A DNA stretch of 64,000 nucleotides from Epiperipatus broadwayi (GCA_028023455.1 JAQFVV010006273.1:620001-684000); one strand, 5' to 3'; positions 36,509-48,229 are shown, numbered from the stretch's first letter. A program made the numbers and translations. Notes: a model not told the origin generated them from the sequence alone.

Positions 36509-36547
36509 TAGTTAAGAGTTTTAATAAAATTATTAGAAAAATTAATA

Positions 36548-36622
<75 letters not shown>
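36441..36622 (+). repeat. Inverting ATT/AAT arrays and a PLE-derived tandem duplication
   Basis: (ATT)n runs to about 36480, then flips to (AAT)n. The segment tatagttaagagttttaata...attaataa then occurs twice (about 36509-36552 and 36624-36661), separated by a long AAT array. The repeated segment is the PLE arm sequence following its TAA run, so one unit of about 115 bp has been duplicated. The isoleucine-rich minus frame at 36542-36793 is array translation. Confidence 0.85.
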
Positions 36623-36623
<1 letters not shown>

Positions 36624-36729
36624 TAGTTAAGAGTTTTAATAAAATTATTAGAAAAATTAATAAAAAATATAATAAAGTAATTAAATAGAGTAGTAATTAA
36701 AAGAAGAAAAAATGTAATGAATATATTAG

Positions 36730-37173
36730 AGGTCCCCAACCTTTTTGCACTTAAGAGCACATTCCATAATACCGGCCAGGTGGCAGGCACCATTTATTTT
36801 TTCAGCTAGGTGGCGGGCACCATTTATTTTTTATCTGGACATAATTGCTGAGATATTCTTGACTTCGTTTGCGGAAAAGCCACATCACATGTAAATTTAT
36901 AGTTGGATATTGTTAATAATACACATAATGTACAAAAAAATATTTACTTCCAAAATTAAATTTTAACATATAATTGATGTTTATATTTTTACGCTGTAAA
37001 AGTATAGTATGCCCTACAATTTGATTACAATATAATACAATAATTCATAAAAAAAATTCAAAATTTATTTGTATCAGAAAAATAATTTTTTATCATGTTC
37101 GGATAGCGGCGGGCACACATAAAATGGTCTGCGGACGCCATGGTGCCCACGGCCATAGGGTTGGGAACTCCTG
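36730..37173. mobile_element. hAT-like MITE inserted in the PLE linker
   Basis: Inverted ends aggtccccaacc... and ...ggttgggaactcctg. tattag repeats on both sides (36724-36729, 37174-37179; extends to 8 bp with one mismatch). The left PLE arm at 28892-28912 shows the same site empty. Near the left end are two direct copies of a GGCGGGCACCATTTATTTTT-type block, and a GCGGGCAC block near the right end. No transposase. It contains a short module shared with 52258-52351 and 55468-55543. Confidence 0.88.
36838..36891 (+). repeat. Shared module, copy 1 (inside the hAT element)
   Basis: Reads acataattgctgagatattc, then ttgacttcgttt and a ccacatcacat tail. The same string occurs at 52258-52351 (minus) and 55468-55543 (plus), in different surroundings. 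Confidence 0.75.
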
Positions 37174-37179
37174 TATTAG

Positions 37180-37610
37180 ATAATAAATATATTAAAGGAA
37201 TAGGAAAATATATAAATGGGGTATATCAGATAGATTGTAGATCTTGTAGGAATAATAAGATAAGGACTAAATATATAGGTGAGATGAAGAATTCAATTTT
37301 TACAAGGTTAATTCAACATAGATATGCCAAAAAGTCATGAATTTATTTGCATACTATGGAAACAGGGCATTTATTTGAGAAAGATAGTATAAAAATGATA
37401 GGATTTACTAATAAAAGAAGAGATAGGAAAATAAAAAAAGCAATACCAATTAAGAAGATAAAACATAAATTTAATAGGGATGAGGGTAAAAACCTTATTT
37501 TTGTAAGGTTATTAGTACTAAAAGATAAGTGTATGTATCTATATATGTGTGTATGGGAAGATATAGAATATAAAAATAAAAATAAGTTTAAAAATAGTAT
37601 TAGTTTATAG
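37180..37610 (+). pseudogene. PLE GIY-YIG endonuclease (one in-frame stop)
   Basis: The frame carries GVYQIDCRSC (the 'GIY' half with the paired cysteines typical of Penelope endonucleases), KYIGEM ('YIG'), TRLIQHRYAKKS, a TGA, then METGHLFEKDSI, RDRKIKKAIPIKK and FNRDEGKNLIF. This is the full Penelope GIY-YIG domain order. In the active family this nuclease nicks target DNA for integration. The stop at 37338-37340 splits the domain; the left arm has CCA there instead. The upstream ATG of the open frame (37140) lies in the hAT element, so that N-terminus is not native. Confidence 0.85.
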
Positions 37611-38359
37611 GATTTATAATAATAATAAAATAAGTATGTAAAAAGATTTATTATGTGGGTATAGGTAAAGACTTGTAAATATTTTTTATACATATAAAGG
37701 TTTGTAAGATTTAATTTTTCAAATAGAATTGAAAGTTTTTAAAAAAATGATAACATAGTGAGTTATATTAAAGGAGTCTATATTAAAATAAGATAGAAAA
37801 TTTTGAGGGAAAAAATCAGTTATTCAAAAGATAGAGGAAATTTGAGAACAGTATGTAAAAATGAATAGGGAATTATTGAAGAGAATAAAAATATAAATTA
37901 TTAATAAAGAATAAGATTAGAAATAATAAAAAAGTAAAAATTAAAAAATTAAAATTATAGATATTAAAATAAAAAATAAAAGATGATATTACATATTAGA
38001 TAATAATTAAAAAAGATAGGAAGAAAAGATGAAAGGTAAAAAGTATAAAATAAAATAATATTAAAAAAAAAAAAAATTAAAAATAAAATTTAATGTAATA
38101 ATTTAAAAATTCTGTATTAGATATATTTTTGTATATATGTATATGGGTATATGTGTATCTATATATGTATCTTAAAGAATATATGTGTATATATTTTGAT
38201 ATATATATATGTATGTATAGATTTTATAAATATGTCTATGGATGATGTGGATCTATGTATGTATCTTTAAGGGATATATTTGTATATATTTTGATATACA
38301 TATGTATGTATATATATATATATGAAGTAATGGTTATGTATTTATATCATTCAAATATT

Positions 38360-38382
38360 GTAGCTCTGATGAAACTGTCAGG
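38360..38382 (+). ncRNA. Broken hammerhead motif (stem II deleted)
   Basis: Reads gtagctctgatgaaactgtc. Compared with the left arm, about 18 nt comprising the stem II hairpin and part of GAAA are missing between two 'gaa' triplets. It cannot fold as a hammerhead. Confidence 0.65.
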
Positions 38383-38452
38383 AAAATAAAAAAGTTTTAT
38401 TAAAAAAATTTTCATCAAAGTGTAAATGAGACAAATTATTATAAGCAATATA

Positions 38453-40470
38453 TATTTCAAATACTGCTTGCAATAGGAGGTACATACCTGAGTTATTAGA
38501 TAAAATGAAGATAAAGATTTTTGTTTTAGGATGCACCAAAGAGTGGTCTTTCAACATTTACCTTAATATCATAAATTGTAAATGGATATTAGTCCAGGAA
38601 GAGATAAATGGTCATATTTAAGATTGTACAGTATAAAAGTTTCATTTGTTGTATTCAATTATAGAGTTTGATAATAAGGCCATAGGAAAATTGAGTGTGA
38701 TATCAGAAAACAAAGTAATGATTTCATAATTATTGGATTAATATCTTCTTAATAAAAGGTAAAAGAAAAGTCAAATGGTGAATATCATAAAATATAAACA
38801 CAGATAAAGATGTAATATTTCATAATATTATAATAAAATTATTTTATTTAAGAAATAAAACAATAATCCATATTTTAAATCTTCTTATATTTTGCAGCAT
38901 AATCTGTAAGGAGTAATGAGTGTAAATCAAATCCATAAAAAAAGGGATGATATAAGAAATAAAGCTAAATATTATGGCAACACCATATTGAATGAGCAGA
39001 GAGTTTTATTTTATTTTAAATATCTCATTGTAATTAAGAAGTATAAAAATGTTCAAATGTTTAAATATGTTACTGTATTAAATTGTTATATAATGTTATT
39101 AATATTGTTATTTATTAAGTTACTTAGTAGTTTAAAATAATTGTAGAAAAATCTTATAAATAATATTAAAGTTAATGTTTTAAAGGTTAAACTAAGTATC
39201 TAGAGTTGCATTTCTTTGTTGAGATCATCATCATTACACTATCATCAGAGAATATGAATTCTAATATATACATTAACCAAAACATACAATGTGAGATTTG
39301 GAGGAGAAATTAATTCACAACAAGATAATGTATAACAATTATCTGGGAAAATATTTCTTAAATGGGATCTTAAATTATTGCAAACTGCATTCCTTGATCA
39401 CATTAATCATTCATAAAATATATTTCAAATTTATTAAAATATGTTTATTTATAGGAAATCAGAGTATGAATTAGTTATTATTTAAAGTTATAAATTATGA
39501 TTACAATTTAGATAACAATAGTTATTTATTATTAAATAGTAGGGAACATAAATATAAAGTAGTAATATAATTATAGATGAAGGTTATAAATCTTTTCTTC
39601 ATTAAGAAACTACTTATAGAATTAAGTAAAATCCCTCTTGATATCTTATAATGGAATAAATAGTTAATTAAAAATCAATGATAATCCTGACATGTCCTTA
39701 GTATAATATTATTATTATGGTTATTCTTAATTATAATCCTATAAAAGTAATAATAATAAAAAATCAGTATACACTAAAATGATAATATAACTTATTAATT
39801 AGATTAATTTAAGTTTAATAATTATAGATGTTTTATTATATTTATTTAAGTATTATTGTTAGTCATGGAAATATTTAGATACTTAATAAGGAGGAGTGTC
39901 TTAATATTCTTATGCCCATTAAGGAAATACTTTAATATTTTTTTAATGTTAAAGAGTATGTAATCTTGTTAAAAGGATAAGTGGGTCTCATAATTGCTAA
40001 TATTAATTAAACATAATTTAAAACTAATTAAGAATATCAAATTGTGCCTAGATAAAATAACAATATAGCCCAGTTTAGAGATTTATGACACTTTCTATAG
40101 GTCATCATTCTATTGGCAGGTTACAATATATTTATATATATTACAAAATCTAAACCAAATACACCTACATGTTGCTATATCCCAAATCTAACTGAATAAT
40201 GGTAGACTTTACCTTTGATGAATCTTAGAAAGAAAATTTGAGATTTTATCTAAAAATATAAAAGACAAATGAATAGTCAGAAGCAACAAATGTTAAAACA
40301 ATATTTTTGAAACAATAAATCAGTTTTAAAAAAAAGTATTTGGAAAAAAATCACTTTGTCAAAATCTAATTATTATCATCAACATATGAACTTTTTACAA
40401 CTTTTGGTTTCTTATGTTAGGAAATCATTCCTTCAAAACAGGCAGCCTAATTTCCCAGTTTTCTTTTAAT
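38453..40470. other. AT-rich spacer
   Basis: No gene, RNA or paired repeat is supported. The 74-codon frame at 38916-39140 has no recognisable features. Confidence 0.4.
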
Positions 40471-40586
40471 ACAATCTCAACCTATAGTCAAGGCAACTTC
40501 CTTTAACAATAAAGGTAATACCACCTTTATCTGTGGTACCACCTTTATTACTAAAGGGGATTGCCTTGACTACAGCTTGAGATTGT
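40471..40586. repeat. Nested palindrome (fold-back)
   Basis: Outer arms acaatctcaacctatagtca and the complement of acaatctcaagctgtagtca continue into aaggcaa...cctttaa and aataaaggt blocks. The centre (about 40519-40560) is itself largely self-complementary (aataaaggt...acctttatt). The whole 116 bp could form one hairpin. Probably a small MITE. Confidence 0.75.
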
Positions 40587-41700
40587 TAATAGTTATTAAA
40601 GCCTTGAGCTTTGTCTTACATAATAAAAAGAACATATTCGATTTTTTTTATTAAAAAAAAAACAAATAATTTATTAAACAAGAAAAAAAAATTGTTACAA
40701 TTGTTAAATTAAATTTACATGACTTTGAATTAAACTCTTTTGCTTCAAAGAAACTACTCTGGTTCTAGTTCCAAACAAGTTCTTTCCTTATAATTTCGAT
40801 TTTTTTTTACTGTGGGTTTGATTAAAAATACAATTTTCATAAAAACTTTATTAATGCAAAAAATCAAATATTAATTATAAGTTCTCATAAAAGTAACATA
40901 TTTGAGAAAATATAGGCAATAATATGAAATAAAAACCCCACAAAATTTAACAAGTTAACTTTTAGTCATGACTAAATTGCACATTTTAAGATCTTATGAT
41001 GGTGCTGCTGACAGTTATCTATATTGTTAATTTTTCAGTTCATACTTTTTTGTGGTAAAAATTGGAACTGAAATTATTAGTTTAATCTTTCTATTTTGAA
41101 TAGCTCAAATGAAAAATTTGTACATAGTCCTCCATATTTGAACATTTTATTTATATATTTAAATATTTTTCTATACAATATATTGACAATATTGATATTT
41201 TTTATTACAAATTTAAGCTTTAAAGTGATAGAAATTTTAAAAGAGAATATTTGTCATTTTAAAAATATAAAAATAAATTTTTAAATGGAGTTCTTATCTA
41301 TAATAATGGAGCCTGACATCATTGGATAAATTTATCTATTCAAAAAATTAGTAGAATGAAATATATCAGATAGACACCAGACAAATTTAATTATTCAAAA
41401 AGTTAGTGGAACAAAATATTATATATTTGAATTTTATATTATTAAAATGTAGATAAATTTAGGATTAGTTATGATCAAAGAAAGAAAAAATATATTAATA
41501 GTAAAGATATTATTTATTGTTATTAAAATTTCAAAAAATAATTATTTTATTGTTTGACAAAGGCAATTCTAGTTTAGCAAGTAGAAAATGCTTCTGTTTT
41601 GCCATATCAAACTTTTTAAGAACTGTCTTTTTCTATATAAATGGTTTAAAAAATATATTTTTGTGGTGACAGAATTTTTTGGCTTAAAAACAAGTCTTTC
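40587..41700. other. AT-rich spacer
   Basis: Nothing recognised. The 62-codon frame at 41096-41284 is AT-driven (Ile, Asn, Phe, Leu). Confidence 0.4.
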
Positions 41701-41705
41701 AGTCA

Positions 41706-41795
41706 AGCATTGGTGGCCTAATGGTTAGCATAACTGCCTTCCAAGCAGCTGGCCTGGATTTGCTTCCCATTCAATGCATTTGACATATGAAAAAA
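41706..41795 (+). mobile_element. tRNA-Gly-derived SINE copy
   Basis: The tRNA-like part (41707-41777) has acceptor GCATTGG/TCAATGC, an A-box tggcctaatggttagc, an anticodon arm ctgc-cttccaa-gcag (anticodon TCC, glycine) and a degraded B-box (ggatttgcttccca). It is followed by atttgacatatg and an A-run of about 8, as in the 15.6-kb copy (ctatgacacatgag plus A-run). A 10-bp near-duplication, aagtctttca/aagtatttca, flanks it. The T-arm has lost pairing, so it is not a working tRNA gene. Confidence 0.8.
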
Positions 41796-41799
41796 AAGT

Positions 41800-44700
41800 A
41801 TTTCACAAAAATATTGCATAAATAACCTTCAATTTGTAAATAAATTACCCAAAATTATAATTTTTCTACTGTTTGGCCTTGGGCTAAAACACCCAGCTAA
41901 TCAGAAATTCTCATTTCTATTGAAATCTAAGCTACCTCCTTTGTGGTATTATCATGAAAATAGGCTATTGTCAATCATTCAAAAAGCTATTGTCATTGCC
42001 TAAAAAGTCTATATAATACTGACATTTTCGGATTTTTTTTCATACTAATAATTTTAAATTATAACTGTAGAAAAAAAGAAACTGCATATGGAGATGTAAG
42101 GTTATAATAGACTTAAAGCAATGTAGAGAAGATATAGTGATCACAGCATCATTGTGATGTCCAAAACAGCACAATCTACACAAGATCACCACTGCTGTTA
42201 TTGATAGATTAAAAAAATCTAATGATGTCAGTATCATACAGATAGCATATAACTATCAAGTGAATTTCCAAATTCAAAAGAAATTGTCAATATCATTATT
42301 AATTTATACAAAAAAAAAATCAACAAGACCACTGATTAATAATTTTTGGCCTATTGGTATTTAAGAAAGAAGAATTGTAATTTTCAGTAACTTATTTATA
42401 GATTTAAACTTATTTACATAACATATTTGTAAAATATTTATTTTAAAGGAAATGATATGTGATTACAATCACATTTTATTAGAAAATGTTTGTTTTTACA
42501 AAGACAAATGGTTCAAACTATGCATAGTTACAATAAAGTGGAAGTTATTATTACTGCTAAAAAGAAATGTTTCAGAAATGTCAATGAATAATTTTTTTGT
42601 GAAATTTTTATAATAATAAGTATTATTTAAAATTTTAAAACATATTTTCATTGTTTTATAATGTCTCACTAAAATATGCTTCCATTTTAAAAATGGGATT
42701 CAAATAAAAAATATTTCATATCAGCACTTATTTTATAATTACCTATTAATTTGTCAAGATTTTTACTATTTGACTACCCTATATTAATGCTTTTATTTAT
42801 ATAATTTTTATATTTTAGTAATATATGATAAATTTTAGGGAAGTTTATTAATTTAATATTATTATTTAAATTGTGTGGTTTATAATTAAAAAGCATGTTT
42901 TCAATACTCTTAGGGTTATATCCATAATTTTTGTATAATTCAATAAAATGTTACTTTTGTAAAATAGCTATATTTTTATCTATATAATATCTATCATTTT
43001 TATGTTTAAAATGTTTAATAAATGCCATTCTTTGTATTTATTGTAATATATTGTAAAACAACTCCTTGTGATGCACAGAGATTAAATTATATGAGATTTT
43101 GAAAAATCAGTGTATTCCTTCTAGAATGAATAAAAACTATTTTAAAAAGTAAATGAATAATTAATTACTTAATATTTGACTGAAATAATATTTTTCTTTA
43201 TTCTAGATCCATCTCTATGAGTATAAGTTATCAATTAGTGGCAGGTAGTGTCCCCAGACCAGACTTGATTTAGACTTTTTGCTTTATACTATACTAATTC
43301 AAAAAACGTATTTCACTCACATTGTGCTATTACTGAAAAAACAGTAGTTAATGAATGGGCATAATGCATAACAACACTCCCCTGTTTGATATTCATTATA
43401 CTTGCAGAAATAAATTTGAAATAAAAATGAATAGATATTGCAGTCCAATGTATATTAAAAGTAAACTAGAGTAGACTACTTGAAAATAGATTAATTTACT
43501 CTCTTGCTGTGCTTTGGCATGCTAATCATACAGATCTTGGCACAATTCAATCATCCACCCTGTGGTCAACCCATAATTTTTGACTTTTTAAAAAATTTAA
43601 ATTTTCATTTAGTTAATAATTTTACATTATCTATGACAAATTTCTTTTGTTAATTTATTTGCTTCTCTTATTACTTTTCAAATCTGACAAAATATCTGCC
43701 ATTTATAAAATTAAACAATTTTTAATCAATATCAAAGTGTCATTTTTTTTTAACAAAAAAAAAGTGCTTCTGTTAATTTCTTATTTTATAAAATATCTCT
43801 AGGGAAGAAGTACTATACATCAATTCACATTTCATTTAAGTCAGAATAATTAAAACCAAGCATACATATTTAAAAAAAAAAAAAAGCCTCCACATAAATT
43901 TACAATTTCATCTGTTATAATTAGATGACAAACTTATAGTACGATTTAAAAAAACATCAAACTTTTGTTCAACCAACTTTCTTTGTAAAATCTGTGTCAT
44001 AATGTTCCTGCTTGACAGAATTCTTGAAAAATGAAATTAAAAACTGTGACAGCTTGTCATTAGGTAATGTATGTTTGTGAATTTGATGATGTAATAAAAT
44101 AAATCTTTTCTATTTCACTTCATGCCATCTGGGTATAAAACTCATTTCAATATAAAAACCTTTGGAATAACATGCCATAATCAAATATGACAATTCCATA
44201 ATATTATTAAAACTGCGACAGTCTCAATTTTTCATGTACACCCACCAAACCGCTATTCTTATTCAAAACTTCATTAGCAAAGTCTTCCCATTAAATAAGA
44301 GGAGACCTGATTGTAGAGCACGACAACTCAATCTTCATGCATATATAAAACTAGCAATTTTACATTTCTTATAAGAAATATAGTGTGAAATTTGCATATA
44401 ATTATGCATGGATTTAATTTGAATGTTTTTTAAAAAAATCTATTTAAAATTCAATGAAAAGGTAGGGAAGTTTTTTTTTTTTTTAATTATCAAAAATAAT
44501 AATAGTAAATAAGCTAAAAATTAAAAATCTAAAGATAATTAATTATTTAACCTTTAAAAACTCAAAATTATATTATACTTTTTAAGTCATATAAAAAATA
44601 ATCAAGTATTTTTTAAAAAAACTCTCTCTTAAGTACATTCTATAAATGAAAAAAAATTAAAATGATTTGCGCTGCATGTTCTTTTTTTTTTTTCAATTTT

Positions 44701-45410
44701 GTTTTAAATATTTATTTCAAAATTAATACTAGTTGTAAGTATATATATTATATTCTCTGTCTAAATATATATTGGAGTAATTAAGTAATGAAATGTTGCA
44801 GTCAGATAATAAAACCTAATCATCATCCTTGATAGATCACTTGCCATATTTCATAGAATAATTTCTTTTGAGTTAAATTTAATGTTTTTTTTCTTTTTTT
44901 GCTGATTTATTTTAATAAATAATGTCCAAGTAAATTTAGATAGTCTAAAAAACGAAATTTCCATTTGTGATAATTAAATAATTATAGAATTTCACAACAA
45001 TAGTTCTTTCCCAGTTTTTTTAAAAAACAGCCCATTTTACAATACAGAATCGCACACATACATAAAAAATATATAACAACTTTCTATCATAGTAAAAACT
45101 AAGATTAGATTTCTTGTTACATACAACAATACAGGACTATTAATATTACAGTATGTAGTTACTATGACCTATTTTATATAACCTCCCTATATCATCAATA
45201 CTTTCTAAACTTTAAAGAAAGTAAGAAGTTATCAAACTGAACAAAATGTAAATATTGCCTGCCATAAAAAAAAAAATACGAAGATTTAAAATATAAAGAT
45301 TCAAATACATGGACTTAATGAATCTGCATCATTTCATTTACTCATCTAAAACTCTTTCTTTTGTTTTAAACAAACTATTCCCCAAGTTATTATTATCATT
45401 GTCATTATTG
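41800..45410. other. AT-rich spacer
   Basis: No gene is supported. A slightly GC-richer block at 43230-43260 and another at 44225-44340 could be old repeats, but I cannot place them. Confidence 0.4.
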
Positions 45411-45700
45411 TCAACCATTATCATCCCACTGCAAGATAAAGGTTACTCTAAATTTAATCCAGTTTCTTCAATTCATAGCTTCCCTAAGATCTCCACATCA
45501 TCCCAATAAACTTCCTTATTTCATTCTCTTGTCTCATGTGATTCCTTTCTGCATCTTGTACAATCTTCTGAGTTCCAATTTAATATTTCTTTTTTGTCCA
45601 TTATTATATTTCTTCTATCAATATTCTTTCAAAGATGTCAAAGATACTTATTGTTCTCTCATCCAAATACTTTTAACACAATATTGCATGTTGCTAATGA
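45410..45700 (-). pseudogene. Possible RTE-like LINE tail
   Basis: The minus strand shows KIVQDAERNHMRQENEIRKFIGMMW, interrupted readings like GSYELKKL, and then tggatgataatggttgacaa with GACAATGA repeats. This resembles the 3' end of RTE-type elements, where the ORF closes in an acidic tail and a (GATGA)-like repeat. The match is weak and the reverse transcriptase core is absent. Confidence 0.35.
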
Positions 45701-46450
45701 ACAAACACTGTTAAAACAGAAATTATTCTCACAGTACAAATTCAAATGGATTAAAAGACAGTAGTCAAACATATTATTTGCATTTGAAATCGGTCATAAT
45801 ATTTAATTAATAAAATGTTTAAATGATTTAACAAGTAAAAATAAGTTTATATGTTTACTTTTAATGAATAAAATAAAGATTTAATCTAGTATCTATCTAG
45901 TAATAGTATTCCAACCATTGACATCAAATTCTAACATGATGCCCTATGATTATTTAATAAATTTGCAAGTTGTTCATAAAATAAATTCACTAATCCAAAT
46001 TCTAATAATTCATTAAAATAGTTAAAAACTCATTTTCAACTTTCAAATCATTTATAAAATTTTTAATCAACATAAGATTGGTAAAACAACTTTGCTCATA
46101 AATTATATCTAATAAAATAAAAGAGATACATAGTGTAAGTTAATGACAGTTAATGAAAAAATGTAAATATGAACTTTCATTCTGTGACTTGTGCAAATTC
46201 TTTCTTGGTGCATTAAAATACTGGATTTAACATTTCACACTACAGTTATCTGGATCAGATATTAATCTACACCAGATAGTCATGCATACCATTATTAATA
46301 AAGAAGACTTCAGATAATTTAAAACCACAGTGCAGCCCATTTATTTAATCCATTATTCAAATTCATATAGCACATTTTAAATATTTGCATGAAATAAACA
46401 ATATATGTGCCTATATCATCAATGATATTTTTTTTAGAAAAAAAAGTATT
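45701..46450. other. AT-rich spacer
   Basis: Nothing recognised. Confidence 0.4.
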
Positions 46451-46816
46451 TCATCATCATCATTATTATTATTATTATTCAACAATAATAAACTTTATTG
46501 ATCAAAATGTTTACATATCATTACATTGATAGTTGTAGTTTACAAAGCTTTCATGATTGTAACATTCTTTTATATGACTTTTACATTGATAATTGTTGTT
46601 TACAAATCTCTCGCAAATTCAGTATGATTTTACTTTTTTCTTGTGATTTCACATTCTTAAGTACAAAGTTGATCAAACATGACTAAATTGATTAAGAGTT
46701 CTTTCATTTAATTGTTCATAATATTTCTGGCAGCAGATTCTTCATGATTAAACATTGTCTGGCTGGTTAAATATTGTGGCTTTGGTTTCAATTATTGTTA
46801 AACATGCTATTGATTG

Positions 46817-46935
46817 TATTTTTATATTGGACTATTTCCATCATCTAATACGTGTGTTGAATGTCTTTTAGATGATGGAAATAGTCCAATATAAAAATAC
46901 AGCTAGAACCCCATCATCACAAACCTTCAGAAAAA
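46817..46935. mobile_element. Hairpin insertion with 17-bp flanking duplication
   Basis: About 118 bp inserted in the LINE 3' region, flanked by aaacatgctattgattg on both sides. Inside is a perfect inverted repeat, with 34-nt arms at 46815-46848 and 46868-46901 (core ggactatttccatcatctaa) and a 19-nt loop. A 30-nt single-stranded tail follows. The long duplication suggests LINE-mediated insertion rather than a DNA transposon. No A-tail. Confidence 0.75.
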
Positions 46936-47635
46936 CATGCTATTGATTGGTTTGAATTTTGGAGGGTTATCTTTATTGCATTGTTTTTATTTGTTTCTTT
47001 GTAATGCTATATGTTTAGTGCCTAATTTTGGTGTTGGAGAAATTGTCAGTTGGATTTAGTTAATAAAGTAATTATTAATTATTATAAATTAGATTGTTGT
47101 CTTAATAATGACCAAGTAGCCACAAAGATATCTGGTGCAGCAATTTTTTGATCCCTAATTTTCATCTGTTGGAACTTATTGTTAAAGGTTGTGGGGTGAC
47201 TTCTGGTGTTGTTACCTCAGCTAAATATGCAATGAGTACACCAATATGCATATAATGACATTGTGGCTGCTCTAATCATTGAAATGGATCAGTTTTGTGT
47301 GAAATCTATTAACTGTTAAATGGTCTGTACCATCCTGAATAAGTTTAGCATGTTGATTCTGGTAATATTTAGAGATAAACAGTCATAAAAGATGTGTTAC
47401 TGTGTTTGTTCTGTGAAATGCAAAGGTAACCAAATGGATTTATGGAGGTATATAGTCATCTGTAGTGTAAAAAGTATGCTGTTGTGAGAACATACATGTT
47501 AATTTTAATCAAGAAGTCAAAGTACTTTGGCTCCAATGCTTATTTCTTGAAACTTGATAATTGTTTATTGTTAATGATTATCATTGTATTGAAGGTTTGA
47601 ATGGTATTGGGTGAATAAATTATGTCATATGCTTT

Positions 47636-48117
47636 CTAGTAGTTTCGTTTGCCATCAAATGAAATTGGTCCTGTTTTAATGTTGGTTTGTACTACATGTA
47701 TTATTGTTGCAAGATATCCCTGTGATGGGGGAGGAAGTTGATCTTTTGGTATTATGTCAATTAATTTCTGAATTTGTTGAAACTGTGTTATAATTTTTGT
47801 TATTAAATTGATTGCTTTCTGTATTTGAAAAACTGTAATTATGTGGAGTCCAAGGTCATTTCTTCTAGTTGGTTGACTAAGTTGTTTCCATGAAATGGCA
47901 ACTATTTTCCTTCCCATAGTAGTTTACTCCAGAGTCTTGATATAGCTGTTTTGAATTTTTTGGTAAAATTTATGATTGGTGAAAAATATGTAATCTTTGT
48001 AGTAATTAGAGTGTTGAACATATGAACCTTTGAATATAATGACAGATAAGCATTAAATAATGATGTGACTATGTTGATGGTTTTCTCCTCAATTTTTTTC
48101 TGTATTGCCTGCCTCAT
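47636..48117 (-). pseudogene. LINE copy 2, ORF2 C-terminal thumb region
   Basis: Two overlapping minus frames. 48117-47902 has KVHMFNTLITTKITYFSPII and SKLLWEGK, matching KVQLINKLIITKITYYMPVI and KLIWGKK at 34.57-34.70 kb. 47917-47636 has VAISWKQLSQPTRRNDLGLH, matching VPISMAKLNSPLIANGLGLH. A frameshift of one position separates them. Confidence 0.8.
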
Positions 48118-48229
48118 GCCATATGATCCAAGGTGAAATGGGAATCCAAGGAATGGTGTTGGTTTTCCTTGATATGCTTCTAGATATAATTTATTAATAT
48201 AGAGAAACTAGGCTTCTGTTTTATTAAGA

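Larger units (their letters stand above)
36480..38452 (+). mobile_element. Penelope-like element, right arm, second part
   Basis: Resumes the arm broken at 29796 and runs collinear (inverted) with 27392-29010: linker, GIY-YIG endonuclease (37180-37610), AT-rich 3' region and the relic ribozyme site. It ends at ttataagcaatatatat, shared with the left arm at about 27380-27400, after which the flanks differ. A hAT element interrupts it at 36730-37173. Confidence 0.85.

Noticed and set aside
36542-36793. Minus-strand frame with a long isoleucine run
   Set aside because: It is a translation of the AAT array continued into hAT sequence.
41707-41777. Functional tRNA-Gly (TCC) gene
   Set aside because: Acceptor and anticodon arms pair, but the T-arm (ggatttgcttccca) has lost its stem. 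The SINE-type head, tail and near-duplication match the other SINE copies.
46815-46901. MicroRNA precursor gene
   Set aside because: Perfect 34-bp pairing without the bulges typical of animal precursors, and it lies within a retroposition-like insertion; small-RNA data would be needed.
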